Assembly (NCBI RefSeq): GCF_035046505.1
Contig: NC_089822.1
Location: 105,532,659 to 105,596,658 of the forward strand
DNA: 64,000 bases
Direction: 5' to 3'
Origin: Tiliqua scincoides
Taxonomy: Eukaryota > Chordata > Lepidosauria > Squamata > Scincidae
Shown here: positions 12,300 to 24,105 of the stretch, piece by piece
Position numbering within the stretch: position 1 is the first letter of the stretch
How the letters are laid out: the number at the start of each line of letters is the position of its first letter
Notes under the pieces: model-generated
Database searches by the model: none
What the model saw: only the letters and a program-made list of their open reading frames with translations
Told to the model about the DNA's origin: nothing
Position numbers and translations under genes: made by a program

Positions 12300-13030
12300 G
12301 GATGAGTTCAGGCAAGTAGCCCAACCTTGAAGAGACAGTGTCTGGGAAACAGATTGATAATGATCTAAGACTGGTGAGGAATGCTAAGAAGTCCTGGAAA
12401 ATGAGTGAGATGCCATTAACAATAGGTTAATGTCTTTATTTCCCAAAAAACAACAGGCAGGTTAGAAATTACAGAAGACAGACTGATTATAAAGCAGTCA
12501 TTCTGTGTGTATCTTAATAACATTGTAGTGATTAATAGGAAGCACTATTGACTGTTGAAGAATAAATCCTGCAAGGCTAATCTTATCCCTTGTTTGATTC
12601 TGGTTAATTGCTTAATGATGGATAGCAAGAAAGCTGTGGGTGTCATTCATCTTAACTTTAGCAAAGCCTTTGACAAAGATCCATGGTGTTCTGGTTAGCC
12701 AAGTGGTCAAATGTAAGCTAGATGAAAGTACCATTAGGTGGATTTACTGCAGCTGTAAATAACTCCTCAAAGGAGTTAAGAACATATCACACAGGAGAAC
12801 TGCAAAGTGGGGTACTATGGGGCTTATTCAATATATACTACATTTAAGACATTGATTTAGAGGTTGGAGTGAAAGGAATCCTTATAAAATCTGCAGATGT
12901 CACAAAAATGGAAGTGATAACATTTTAGATTATGCAAAATGACCTTGATAGAATAGAAAAAACTAGGCTGAAACAAATTTCAGCAGAAACAAATGTGAAG
13001 GTCTACATCAAAGCAACAAAATCAAATCCC
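12300..13030 (+). mobile_element. Old CR1-type LINE fragment
   Basis: Decayed reverse-transcriptase reading, with catctTAACTTTAGCAAAGCCTTTGAC (LNFSKAFD-like) and GTGGGGTACTATGGG, resembles the CR1 palm region. Many stops and deletions show it is old. It lies between the KPNA1 3' UTR and the FAM162A stop, where WDR5B sits in mammals. Confidence 0.65.
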
Positions 13031-13894
13031 TACATGCAGAGGTTAAGGAACACACAAAAATACCTTTGTGCAACACATGTTGTCTACTTAACAAGCTCAT
13101 TATAGAGATGTTGCATACAGATACATTTGTCCCTGTGCTAGGGTTAGTCTATTGTTCAGTAGATACTAGGCCCTCTCAGACTGATGCTCATGTTATCAGT
13201 AGATGATTTCATTTCCTGAAACAAGGAAGATGCATGAGAGTCTTAAGATTAGCAAAAAATGCTATAGGTAGAGGTGTTTGAAAACAGTGTTATTTACCTT
13301 ACTTAGTAAGCCCATTGTGTTCAGTATGACTTAGGCTGTAAACCTATCTTACAGCAAACAACCACCTCTAGCTATGGGATGACATTACAAATTAGCATGT
13401 GGTCATAGCTTGCAAATATCTTGAGAGCATATTCCTTTACCCTTGTACCAACTCATGTTTACAAATTGGACTGAAACGTGAGGTCCCATATGTAATAAGA
13501 GGCTTTATACCACCCCTTTTTCTTAAACTCACGTTTTCAAGTTGAATCCCACACCTTAAATAGGCCCTAGCACACATTGACAGGACAGTACATGTTTGAT
13601 AGACGATTCAATAATTTTAATGTAACCAGTAACAAGGAATTGAACACCACTAGATTTGACACATGAAATATCTCATTTAGCCTTCTTTAATAGCTGTAAC
13701 AGGTATTTCATACTAGCAAAATATGCAATTCTCCTTAGGAAAGATTAGAACTTTAGGATTACTACAAAATAATTATGTTTGATCTTTCTACAACAGCAGA
13801 CAGTGACAAGTGAAAACACCTCCCTCCCACTGTTCCTCTTTCCAACTAAACAGTGAGAGAATCACACTTGTGCCTTCTGGTCCAGTGTTCCTGA

Positions 13895-13990
13895 CTACGG
13901 CTTTGCAGAGGCACTTTGAGCAGCCTCTTCTTTCCAGCGAGCTTTTCTTTCCATGTTCTGGCTTGTGAGGGATTCATGCCTCCCAACAGC
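13895..13990 (-). CDS. FAM162A: FAM162A exon 5 (stop codon)
   Basis: The acceptor ctggtacag precedes GCTGTTGGG. The exon encodes [20 protein letters not shown] then [11 protein letters not shown], with TAG at 13897-13895. It is not apparent as a long open frame but matches the human tail (AAQRHETLTSLNLEKKARLK). A possible ATTAAA signal lies about 205 bp downstream, at 13691-13686. Confidence 0.93.
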   Translation of the reverse strand, partial: AVGRHESLTSQNMERKARWKEEAAQSASAKP

Positions 13991-16900
13991 CTGTACCAGG
14001 AGAACAAAGGGTGCCAAATAAAGACATCACAAAAGTTGTCATAAATAGTTCATAGGGCTTTTTAACTGGAACATTGACAGAATGAATTGATACTTCAGCT
14101 CCCTAAGGCCATCTACACCACTATTTAGTCTCGGTACAATTAATACCTACCATTTACGTGATGCTTTTGAGCATTCACAGTAGTTCACAAACATTATTTG
14201 TGAGTAGTTCACATCACATACAGTGTTTGGTGACAAATAAACTTTGATATAGTGGGCATAACGGAAACCTAGTGGAATGCAGAAAATCAGTGGGATTCCA
14301 CAATCCCGGGCTATAAACTCTACAGGAGGGACAGGGAGGGTGTGTTGAAGGTGGGGTGGCTATTTATGTTAAAAAAGGGGTAGAATCCAGCAGAGACTGA
14401 AGGCCAGTCCGACTCCACCATAGAATTTCTGTGGATTAAATTACCAGGCTTGAGGAGTAATGTAATATTGGGGGCATACTATCTTCCTCCAGACCAGAAA
14501 CCTGAAGGGGACCTTGAAATGAGGAAACAGATCAGGGAGGTGACAAGGAGGGACAGGGTTGTAATCATGGGGAACTTCAATTATCCTCACGACAACTGGG
14601 TCAATTTGTGTTCTGGTCACAAAAGAGACCTGATTTCTTGACATGCTAAATGACTGTGCCTTAGAGCAGCTAGTCATGGAGTCCACCAGAGGACAGGTGA
14701 CACTGGATTTAATATTGTGTGGTACTCAGGACCTGGTTAGAGATGTCAACAGGCATGTGGATGAACCCATGGACATTATGTATCTGGACTTTCAGAAGGC
14801 GTTCAACATGGTCCCTCACTAAAGCCTACTGAAAAAACTACAGTCAGGGAATTAGAGGGCTGGTCCTCTCATGGATTGGGAACTGGTTGAAGACCAGGAA
14901 ACAGAGAGTGGGTGTCAATGGACAATTTTCACAATGGAGAGAGGTGAAAAGTGGTGTGCCCCAAGGATCTGTCCTGGGACCTGTACTTTTCAACCTGTTC
15001 ATAAATGACCTGAAGAAAGGGTTTAGCAGTGAGGTGGCTAAGTTTGCAGACGACACCAAACTTTTCCAAGTGGTGAAGAACAGAAGCAATTGTGAGGAGC
15101 TCTAAAAGGATCTCTCCAAATGGGCAGCAAAATGGCAGATGCATTTCAATGTAAGTAAGTGTAAAGTCATGCACATTGGGGCATAAAACCAAAACTTCAC
15201 ATATAGGCTAATGGGTTCTGAGCTGTCTGTGACAGATCAGGAGAGGGATCTTGGGGGGGGGGGGTGGACAGCTCAATTAAAGAGTCAACCCAATGTTCAG
15301 CGGCAGTGAAGAAGGCCAATTCTATGCTTGGGATCATTAGAAAAGGTATTGAGAACAAAACGGGTAACATATGAGTTATATACCATTGTACAAATCAACA
15401 GTAAGGCCACACCTAGAGTATTATGTCCAGTTCTGGTCACCACGTCTCAAAAAAGACTGGAAATGGAAAAGGTGCAAAGGAGAGCGACTAAGATGATTAC
15501 TGGGCTAGGGCACCTTCCTTATGAGGACAGGTTACGGCATTTGGGCCTCTTCAGCCTAGAAAAGCGACTGATTGAGACATACAAAATTATGCATGGGAAG
15601 GATAGAGTGGATAGAGAGATGCTCTTTACACTCTTACATAACACCAGAACCAGGGGACATCCACTCAAATTGAGTGTTGGGAGAGTTAGAACAGACAAAA
15701 GAAAATATTTCTTTACTCAGCGTGAGGTCAGTCTGTGGAACTCCTTGCCACAGGATGTGGTGATGGCATCTGGCTTAGATGCCTTTAAAAGGGGATTGGA
15801 CAAATTTCTAGAAGAAAAATCCATTACAGGTTACAAGACATGATGTGTATGTGCAAGCTCCTGATTTTAGAAATGGGCTATGTCAGAACACCAGATGCAA
15901 GGGAAAGCACCAGGATGCAGGTCTCTTGTTATCTGGTGTGCTCCCTGGGGCATTTGGTGGGCTGCTGTGGGATACAGGAAGATGGGCCTATGGCCTGATC
16001 CAGCAGGGCTGTTCTTATTTTTATAATTCCTTGAAAACAATCCTGTAAGTACATCAGCACTATTCTTCATTTGAGATGGGTATCCTTGATTGGGTCTCCC
16101 ACTTGCTTCTGTAGACAACAGGACTTCACTTGGTTTTGTCACATGGAAAGATATCCCTCCCCCGTTGTGGTCCTGCCTGCCTCAAAAGCTAGGGTAGAAA
16201 GAGCATCCGCCCAATGCATTACCCAACAACAGCACAAGAGGGCACCAAAAGGCAAACGTATTACCCACAGGAGACCGGCATGTTACAACCCCCAGTGCCT
16301 TTTTGGAGAAGATATTTGAGGAAAAAGTTCATTACAAGGAGAAGAGACACTGATGGCATAACCATCCTGGCAGGCAAGGCAGCTCGCCTAGGTCCAGCCC
16401 TTGCCAGAGGAACAGAATGGACATGATGTATACCAGGGTACAGGGCCTAGGAGAGGGGGTAATTTGTACCTGGGCTCATAGTCAGAAAGGGGCCAAAGGA
16501 GGGGCTCAGAAAGTTCCTGGGATCTGACATTTTCCTGTCTCATCTGAACTCACTGTCTGTGCCTGATGCTCGGGCACAACCACGCACATGTAGTGTTACC
16601 TGCTGCTGCAAGTCATACATACTGGGCTCAAGATTGCATCCATGATCCACAGTGTCAAATCTGGGAGGAAACTGGCCTGCTACAGTAGCTCTTTGGCTTG
16701 TGGATCCCATAACCATGAAGGAGTGTATAGAAGCTCAGGGTCCAGGTGTGGGGCTGCTGCTGCACAAGTTCATTTTGGTCGATTCTAGTGTGAGCCTAAA
16801 CACAATGATGCTAATTTTCTGCAATCAATTTTCTATATTTCAAAGATTTTAGAGAGAGACCTAGGAGTGTGTTCGGTTTTCCATATCACTAGCTGCCAGT

Positions 16901-19900
16901 GCTGCATGATCAGGTAGACTTGGGCTCTGCATCAAGAAGCCTAGTAGACCTGGGCTCCAAAGACTATTGTGGCTGTCGGCATCCTCCCTCTGCCTTATTT
17001 TGCCCCCCCCCCATTCTGCCCTTTGCCCTCTTCCTCCTTTGGGAAGGGGCCCAGAAGAAACATTGTAGCTCCTGACAAAATCCCTCTCATAGGCCCTGCC
17101 AGGGTAAGCTCTATCCTATCCCCCCACACACAAACACACTTTGGGGGGGAATAGTCCCAAAAGCAGAATTATTCTACCCACATTTCTATGAGTAGATAAG
17201 GAAAATGGGGGTGTGGAATCTTGATAAAGGCAAAAAAAAATTCCTAAGTACAAGTTGTCATCCTTTTCCTATTTAAAATTAAAGGGGGGCACAACTGGAA
17301 GTGGAACAGCGATAAGGACAAAGTCCCAAAGCTCAAACCCCCCACTCCCAGCTGCTCTATTTTTGCCATTTCATTTATTCATTTTTAAGTAAACCTACCC
17401 TCCCACCAGGCTGCATCATACTTTATGCAACGTTTAGCTTGATCCACAGCTTCTGATTGCCTTTAGAAAAATTCTTCCTATGTCTTAAGCAGTGATCTAA
17501 GTTACAAATAATGTTTCTCCAATGTAACTACCTCTCAATCAGCACAGTCTCACCTGAGCCTTTACTACACCATTTGTCTCTGTACAGTATTAAGCCACAG
17601 AGCCAGGTGCTGAAAGTTCAGTGGGTAAACTATTCAGTCGCCATTTCTAAGTCCATCTAGGGGGCTTTCATGAAGATAAAATGGCACAGTCCCTATAAAC
17701 ATTCTCCGGAAAGAGGATAGGATACAAATTGCAATGGATTATAAAAATATATAATTGTATTAACAGAAATTTGTCTTTAGCACTTTGGAGAAGCAACATT
17801 TGGAAGAAGTGAGAGATGAAGTCCAAGTTCTACACTATGTGAGGTTGCTCTTCTATGAATATTTAGTTCATTTATTGTACACTCTTCAGTGAAGTTTAGG
17901 AACTTTCAAGAACATAATTTGTTTTATATTCCATCTGGTGGTCACATAAGTGAACTTGCTGGAACTATGGAAGTGCAAATATGCAGAATTAACACATCTA
18001 TAATAGGGAAACTGCAACTTTTTATAACAAAATTCCCCCTTACAAGAAGAGCACTGTAAACATTCTTATGAGCAACATTTTATTTCCATACTGTTTTATT
18101 TTTTGCTTGCTTTACTAGGGGCGCAAATACCCTTCTCTTAACACGACTGCTACAGGGTTGTTTTGATTATTGTTCCCAAAAGAAACATTTGGGTAGTCTG
18201 TAAAGGAACAATCATACTCCACACAACCCATTTTGTACTCACCCGTTTTCCTGCAATAACCATAATTATGCAGCCCAGGATTGTCAAGGCAATCATTAAA
18301 TAGCTCATCTTCACACGCATCTTGTTCCGAGCAGCATCGATCATCTCAAACCTTAGAGCAAACACAGTATCGTCATATTTCAGCGGCTTACACTGCTTTT
18401 GCAGTACATTAATCTGAAAAAAAATCAGAGAGTAATCTGGCTGACAGCTGTTCCCTGCACTGCAACTGAAAACAAAAGGACTTGCACAAGTCACTCTGGG
18501 GCAACTATACTGTCTAAGTTTATTTACAGTATATTCTGCCTTTCCACTATGGGTCACAATATCCAAGATGGCTTACAATATAAAACGAAGCATAAATTAT
18601 CAGTATAAAGCAGGGGTATCCAAACTTTTTGGCAGGAGGACCACATCATCTCTCTGACACTATGTCGGGTGTCAGGTAATAAATTTACATAAATGAATAT
18701 ATTAGAGATGGAACTTATATATGAATGAATGAAGGTCTTGCAATAGCTCAAGGCCTATAAAATGTCTTGCAACCAAGTAAGGCCGGCTTTTCCTTCACTG
18801 CTGTTGCTGCATCACAGACGTGAAACGGCAAGCAGTGGAGGGAGCCCTCATCCCACAGCTCACGTGAGATGTCAAACAGTCGCCCTCACACTGAGAGTGT
18901 AGTTGTGACGGGTCAGCATGGGCTCCCTCCTTGCTGACAATTCAAAGGACGAATTGAAAACCTTTATGTTTGAGCTGGCCATTGGTTAACTTGTTCCCTT
19001 CCTGTTATTGTTGCTAAATTACTGTACTACTTACCTAGTGTTTCATGGTTTCATTCTGGTTTTTGATAGTTTTATACTGTCTTTTTAATTCATAAGGCAC
19101 ATTGAACTTCTTCTGGAACTGGAAAGGCAAAGTACTCAATTGTTGAAAATAAAAATTGAGGAGATGGGCAGGAAAGAAAGATCGAAACTGGATGACTGGG
19201 GGCAATAAAAGTGAATGCATTTCCTTAATTCTTGTTTATCTTTTTGGCTCTTCCTTTGAAAGTTCCTTGGGAGGTTTTCAATAAAATAAAGCAATGACTA
19301 ATAGATGTATTTGAAATTATTTTTCGCCACCCAAATAAAAGGCAAATATAATAAAGCAAACTAAAGGAGGGTTAGAAGTACTATGTGTTATTAAAAATCA
19401 TCATACAGCAAAGTTAAATGTGTTATTATGGGACAGGAAGTTTAAAAAGTGATCCATCCTGGGAAATAGAAACGTTCGGTGTTGATATACCCTTGGGCTT
19501 GTTTGTTTTGGACAGAAGAGTACACTCAAGATGTTCTGAGAAGCCAAATATTGCAGAATATTATAAGAAAATGAACAAAGTATAAACAGTATTTGGTAAC
19601 AGAAGTTCCTCCATTAACTCCAACAGTTATGAATATTAAGTTGGCTTGATTGCCAGGGATAAGAACAGAAGAGCGATCTGAGCTACAGCTTAATAATATA
19701 TTTAGATTTAGCTTTTTTTTTTTTTTAAATGGGATTGTTCTGTCAAAACCATTTCCTCCTGGGATTCACAACAAGAAGAAGGGAGAAAGTTGAGCAGAGA
19801 AAGATGTGTACGCTGGATTTTAGAAAAGCAGACTTGGATAAGATGATGGAAATACTGGGCAAAATTTATTGGGTAGAAATCCTCAGGGAGAAGGTGGTTC

Positions 19901-22900
19901 AAGATGGATGGGCGTTTCTTGCAAGATACTGAAGGAGCCATCTCAAACAATTCCAGTCAGGAAGAAGATGGGTAGGTGCCTAAAGAAACCAAACTGGTTC
20001 CACAAGGAGCTTTCTGAAGAATTGGCACATGAGGGAGATGTATAGGAAGTGGAAGGAGGAGTAAATTGATAGATTAATAGAAGTATATTAACTGTTAAGT
20101 GTAAGGAGAGAGTCAGGAGGGCTAAAGCTTAGAGTGAGATTAGTTTAGTAAAAGAGGTGAAGAAAAATGAAGAGGGATTTTATTGTTACACTAAGTACAG
20201 GAGGAAGAACAAAGAAGTTGTGCATCCACACACAAGATGGATGGTGAAATCTGAATGGGCGATGGAGAGATGGCAGAACAACTTAATTTCTACTTTGCCT
20301 CTGTCTTCTCCTGCAAATCAAGTGCGTTCAACCTAGTGAAAAAAGAAGAAAGGAGGGAGTGAGGATACTATGGTCCAAAACAGGTAAGGATGTGGTTCAG
20401 GATCATTTATATAGGTTGGCAACCTTCAGTCTCGAAAGACTATGGTATAAGCCTACAGCACCCGGTATTCCCAAGCGGTCTCCCATGCAAGTACTAACCA
20501 GGCCTGACCCTGCTTAGCTTCTGAGATCAGACAAGATCAGGCATGTGCAGGGTAACAGTTGCTGCCTCAGGATCATTTAAGCTTCTCTAAATTAAATCTT
20601 CAGGACTGGATGAGCTGCACCCTAAAGTGCTCAGAGAATTAGCAGGCATTATCTTAGAACAAGGAACGTGCCAGGAGACCAGAGGCAAGCAAACTTTGCC
20701 TCCATCTTCAAGAAAGGGAAAACCACGCCCAGAGAACTGCCAGACAATCAGCTTGACATCAGTACCTGGGAAGGTTTGGGTGCGAATCATTAAGTAGCCT
20801 GCACGTGAGCATTTAGAAAGGAGAGCTAAGAGTCAGCATGATTTCCTTAAGAACAGGTCTTGCCAGACAAAACTTATCTCCTTCAGTGATGATATGACTA
20901 GTTTGGTAGATCAGGGAGATGCTGTGGACATACTATAGCTGGATTTCACTACAGATTTAGACAAGGTTTCCCACGACATCCTGGTGGACTAGATGCTACT
21001 ACTGTCAAGTGAATCAGTAACTGGTTGATGAACTCAGAGACTGCTCACCAATGGCTCCTTGGCAAGTTGGAAGTAAGTGACAAATATGGTGCCTTAAAGC
21101 TCTGTCTCATTCACAATCTTTATAAATGACTTGGATAAGGGTGTAGAGGGAATGCTCATCAAAATTTGCAGATGATCCCAAACTGGGAAGGGCAGCTAAT
21201 ACGCTAGAGGACAGGAACTAGATCCAGGATGAAAAACTGGACAAATATAAACATTGCACTTCACAGTGATAAAAGTGCTTGCGTAGGAAAAAGTCAGAAG
21301 CACACACAAAGACTGGGCATACTTGTCTGCACGTGTGAAAAAGATCTGGAAGTGCTTGCGGACGACAAGCGAACATGAACTGGCTGTGTGGCATGGTGGG
21401 AAAGAAGGCAAATGCTCTAGGCTGCATCAACAGAAGTACAGTGTCAAGACTTCAAGAAGTAATAGGACCACTGTATCCTGTGTTACTCAACCAAACATGA
21501 AATATTGTGTCTAACTTTGGGTGCCACAGTTTAAGAGGGACATTGACAAAAAATATTGCATCAGGTCAAGGGAAATGCAACTGGAATGGCTATGTAGCCA
21601 GGCTGAAGGAGTTGGGCATGTTTAGTTTGAAGAAGAAACAGTTCAGAGGTGACAATCTATAACTATCTGAAGGGCTGTCATGCGAAAGATGGAGTGGATT
21701 TCTTCTCAGTTGCTCTGGAGCAGTGTTTTTCAAACTGGGTCAGGACCCACCAGGTGGGTCATGAGCCAATTTCAGGTGGGCCCCCATTTATTTCACTGTG
21801 TACTTTATTTTTAATATATTTGATTTGATGCTACCATAGTATGTGACCGCATTTGGGGAAATGTTACAAATCTGTACATTTAACAGACTACTATGCATAT
21901 GCATTTAACAATGATAGTCAATGGGGCTTATTCCCAGGTAAGTATGGATAGGATTGCAGCCTTTGGGATGCTCGAGGAATTTTTTTGAAACAGATCAGCA
22001 ACTGCTGAGGAAGGTTATTCTTTATTTTAAATACATTTTTACACTTATTGTAAACTTTTAATTTATTAATTGATTTAATTTTGTTGTATGGGGGAGTTAA
22101 GAATTTTCCTGCTTGATGATGTCACTTCCAGTGGGTCCTGACAGTCATTCTAAAAAGTGGGTCCCGGTGCTAAAAAGTTTGAGAACCACTGCTCTAGAGC
22201 AGGGATGTCCAAAGTTTTTGGCACGAGGGCCACATCATCTCTCTGACACTGTGTCGGGGGCCGGGGGAAAAAAGAATTAATTTACATTTAAAATTTAAAT
22301 AAATTTACATAAGTTTACATAAATGAATATATTAAAGATGAACTTATATTAATGAATGAAGGTCTTGCAATAGCTCAAGGCCCATAAAAGGCCTTGCACA
22401 AAGCAAGGCCGGCCTTTCCTTTGCTGCTGCTACTGCATCACAGACGTGAAACAAGAAGCAGTGGAGGGAGCCCTCAATCCACAGCTCACATGAGAGGTCA
22501 AACAGTCGCCCTCAAGCTGAGAGCAGTTGTGTTGGGCCAGTGCGGGCTCCAACAAATCTCCAGAGGCTCATTGGAAACTGTTGGCTCCCTGAGGGCCACA
22601 GTGAGAGGCCTCGAGGGCCGCAAGTGGCCCCAGGGCCGGGGTTTGGGTACCCCTGCTCTAGAGGATAGGACCAAGACAAATGAATTTAAATTATAACAAG
22701 GGAGATTTCATTTAGACATTAGGAAGAACTTCCCGGTGATACAAAGTTCAGCAGTGGTACTGTTTGTCTCAGAAGTTAACAGACCATTCCTGGAGGTCTT
22801 TAAGCAAAGGGCTGGATAGCCATCTATCAAAGAATTCGAAGTTGTGAACAGTAGCATTGGAAGGAGGTCCAACTCAATGGTCTTATTGGCCCATTGCAAC

Positions 22901-24026
22901 TCTATGATCCTTCCCAGCTGAATAGTTATGTAGTTACTGACATTTATCGATTAGAATTTATATAGATTAAAATCTAGCAGTGTAATCTTTGGTTTTCTAG
23001 CAGTGTAATCTTTGTAACCTTTAGTAACCCTCGTTGTATTGCGACACATGTTTAAGAATGAATAAAGCTTGCAGGAAGGGGGCGAGATCTCAGATCTGTT
23101 CCAGCTTCAAGCTTCCCTGCATCAACCCTCTGAATGTCTGCCAGCTCTCATTCATTTGCTCTGCCCCTCGCAGTTTCAGCTCCACTTTCAACCCTCAGAG
23201 TGCTTCTGCTTTTTGCACTCTCCCATCAAGCCACAAGGTCCAAGCCTTGTGTGCTTCCCAAGCAGTGTCAAACTGCTACACTATAAGAGCAGTGAACATT
23301 TGCCTATATTTGACAGAACTGCAAAAAAGCACAAGGATATTGGAGAAGTATGAATGGATATACTGTATTAAATAATAAGTTATGAGTTGATGCTTGAAAA
23401 AAAAATTACTTTGAAATTTTGAGGGGCAAACTAAACATAATCGTAAGAGGCTCATAGTAAGGATATTGACTATGGCAATAATATTACTTGCCACAGTCAG
23501 AGCTATGTATTGTGAATGCTGGTTGAGGAAACCTTGGAATTATCATGCTGACATTCTTAAATCATGAAGAATTTCTCTTCCCGTGTAGAGCATCTGTCAC
23601 TGATGTAGATACATATCCTCCATAAAGAGATGAGAAAGTGGGGCTTTGGATGCACGTCAGCACAGAGATGAGACTTGCTAATACACTCACACTCCCTCCA
23701 CATGAATGTGGACAGCATCTATGCTTTATGAACAGAACTGCAGCCGTGTTCTTGTACAAATCTACATGTCTTCCCACCCCCAGTTCTTAATATGTCCTGT
23801 CTTTGCCAAAATATTCTGAATTTTCTGAAAAATTAAGTATAACAATAAGAATGATGGCAGTAAAGGAAATGACCATGGAACAACTTCTTCCAAGCTACAA
23901 TGCACAAATGCTCTTGAAACTGCAGCAAAGGTTGACAAAGACATTAATATGCAAGCAGCAAACAAACCTGACAATGTCTTTGGTTACTCTCCCTATTCCA
24001 CTTATTCGTGCTGTTCCAGGTTCTTG

Positions 24027-24105
<79 letters not shown>

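Larger units (their letters stand above)
19735..22915 (+). mobile_element. CR1/L3-like LINE, interrupted by a 5S SINE and two hAT MITEs
   Basis: Degenerate CR1-type coding sequence runs throughout: a [14 protein letters not shown]-like stretch near 20000, then a palm region near 20920-20990 (AVDIL.LDFT-like), then INLYKWLG-type sequence near 21120. The 3' end at about 22700-22915 reads aggaagaacttcccggtgat through ggtccaactcaatggtctta to caactctatgatcc, the classic CR1/L3 terminus. Insertions at 20410-20566, 21721-22191 and 22200-22655 split it. Many stops indicate age. Confidence 0.8.

Noticed and set aside
15328-15843. A host protein of 171 residues
   Set aside because: It is the CR1 reverse-transcriptase C-terminus, repeated at 30148-30630 and 33661-34056.
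18352-18566. Extension of FAM162A exon 4 upstream of 18351
   Set aside because: The longer reading frame exists by chance. Using it breaks the phase from exon 3, and family similarity starts exactly at the AG before 18351.
20449-20566. A functional 5S rRNA gene
   Set aside because: It has many differences from 5S rRNA, carries a LINE-type tail in place of a T-run terminator, and is flanked by a 13 bp target duplication. It is a SINE.
24030-24102. Coding meaning for the long Ser/Leu, Thr/His and Arg/Glu runs in frames over microsatellites
   Set aside because: They are translations of dinucleotide repeats (also at 9010-9034 and 59452-59494).
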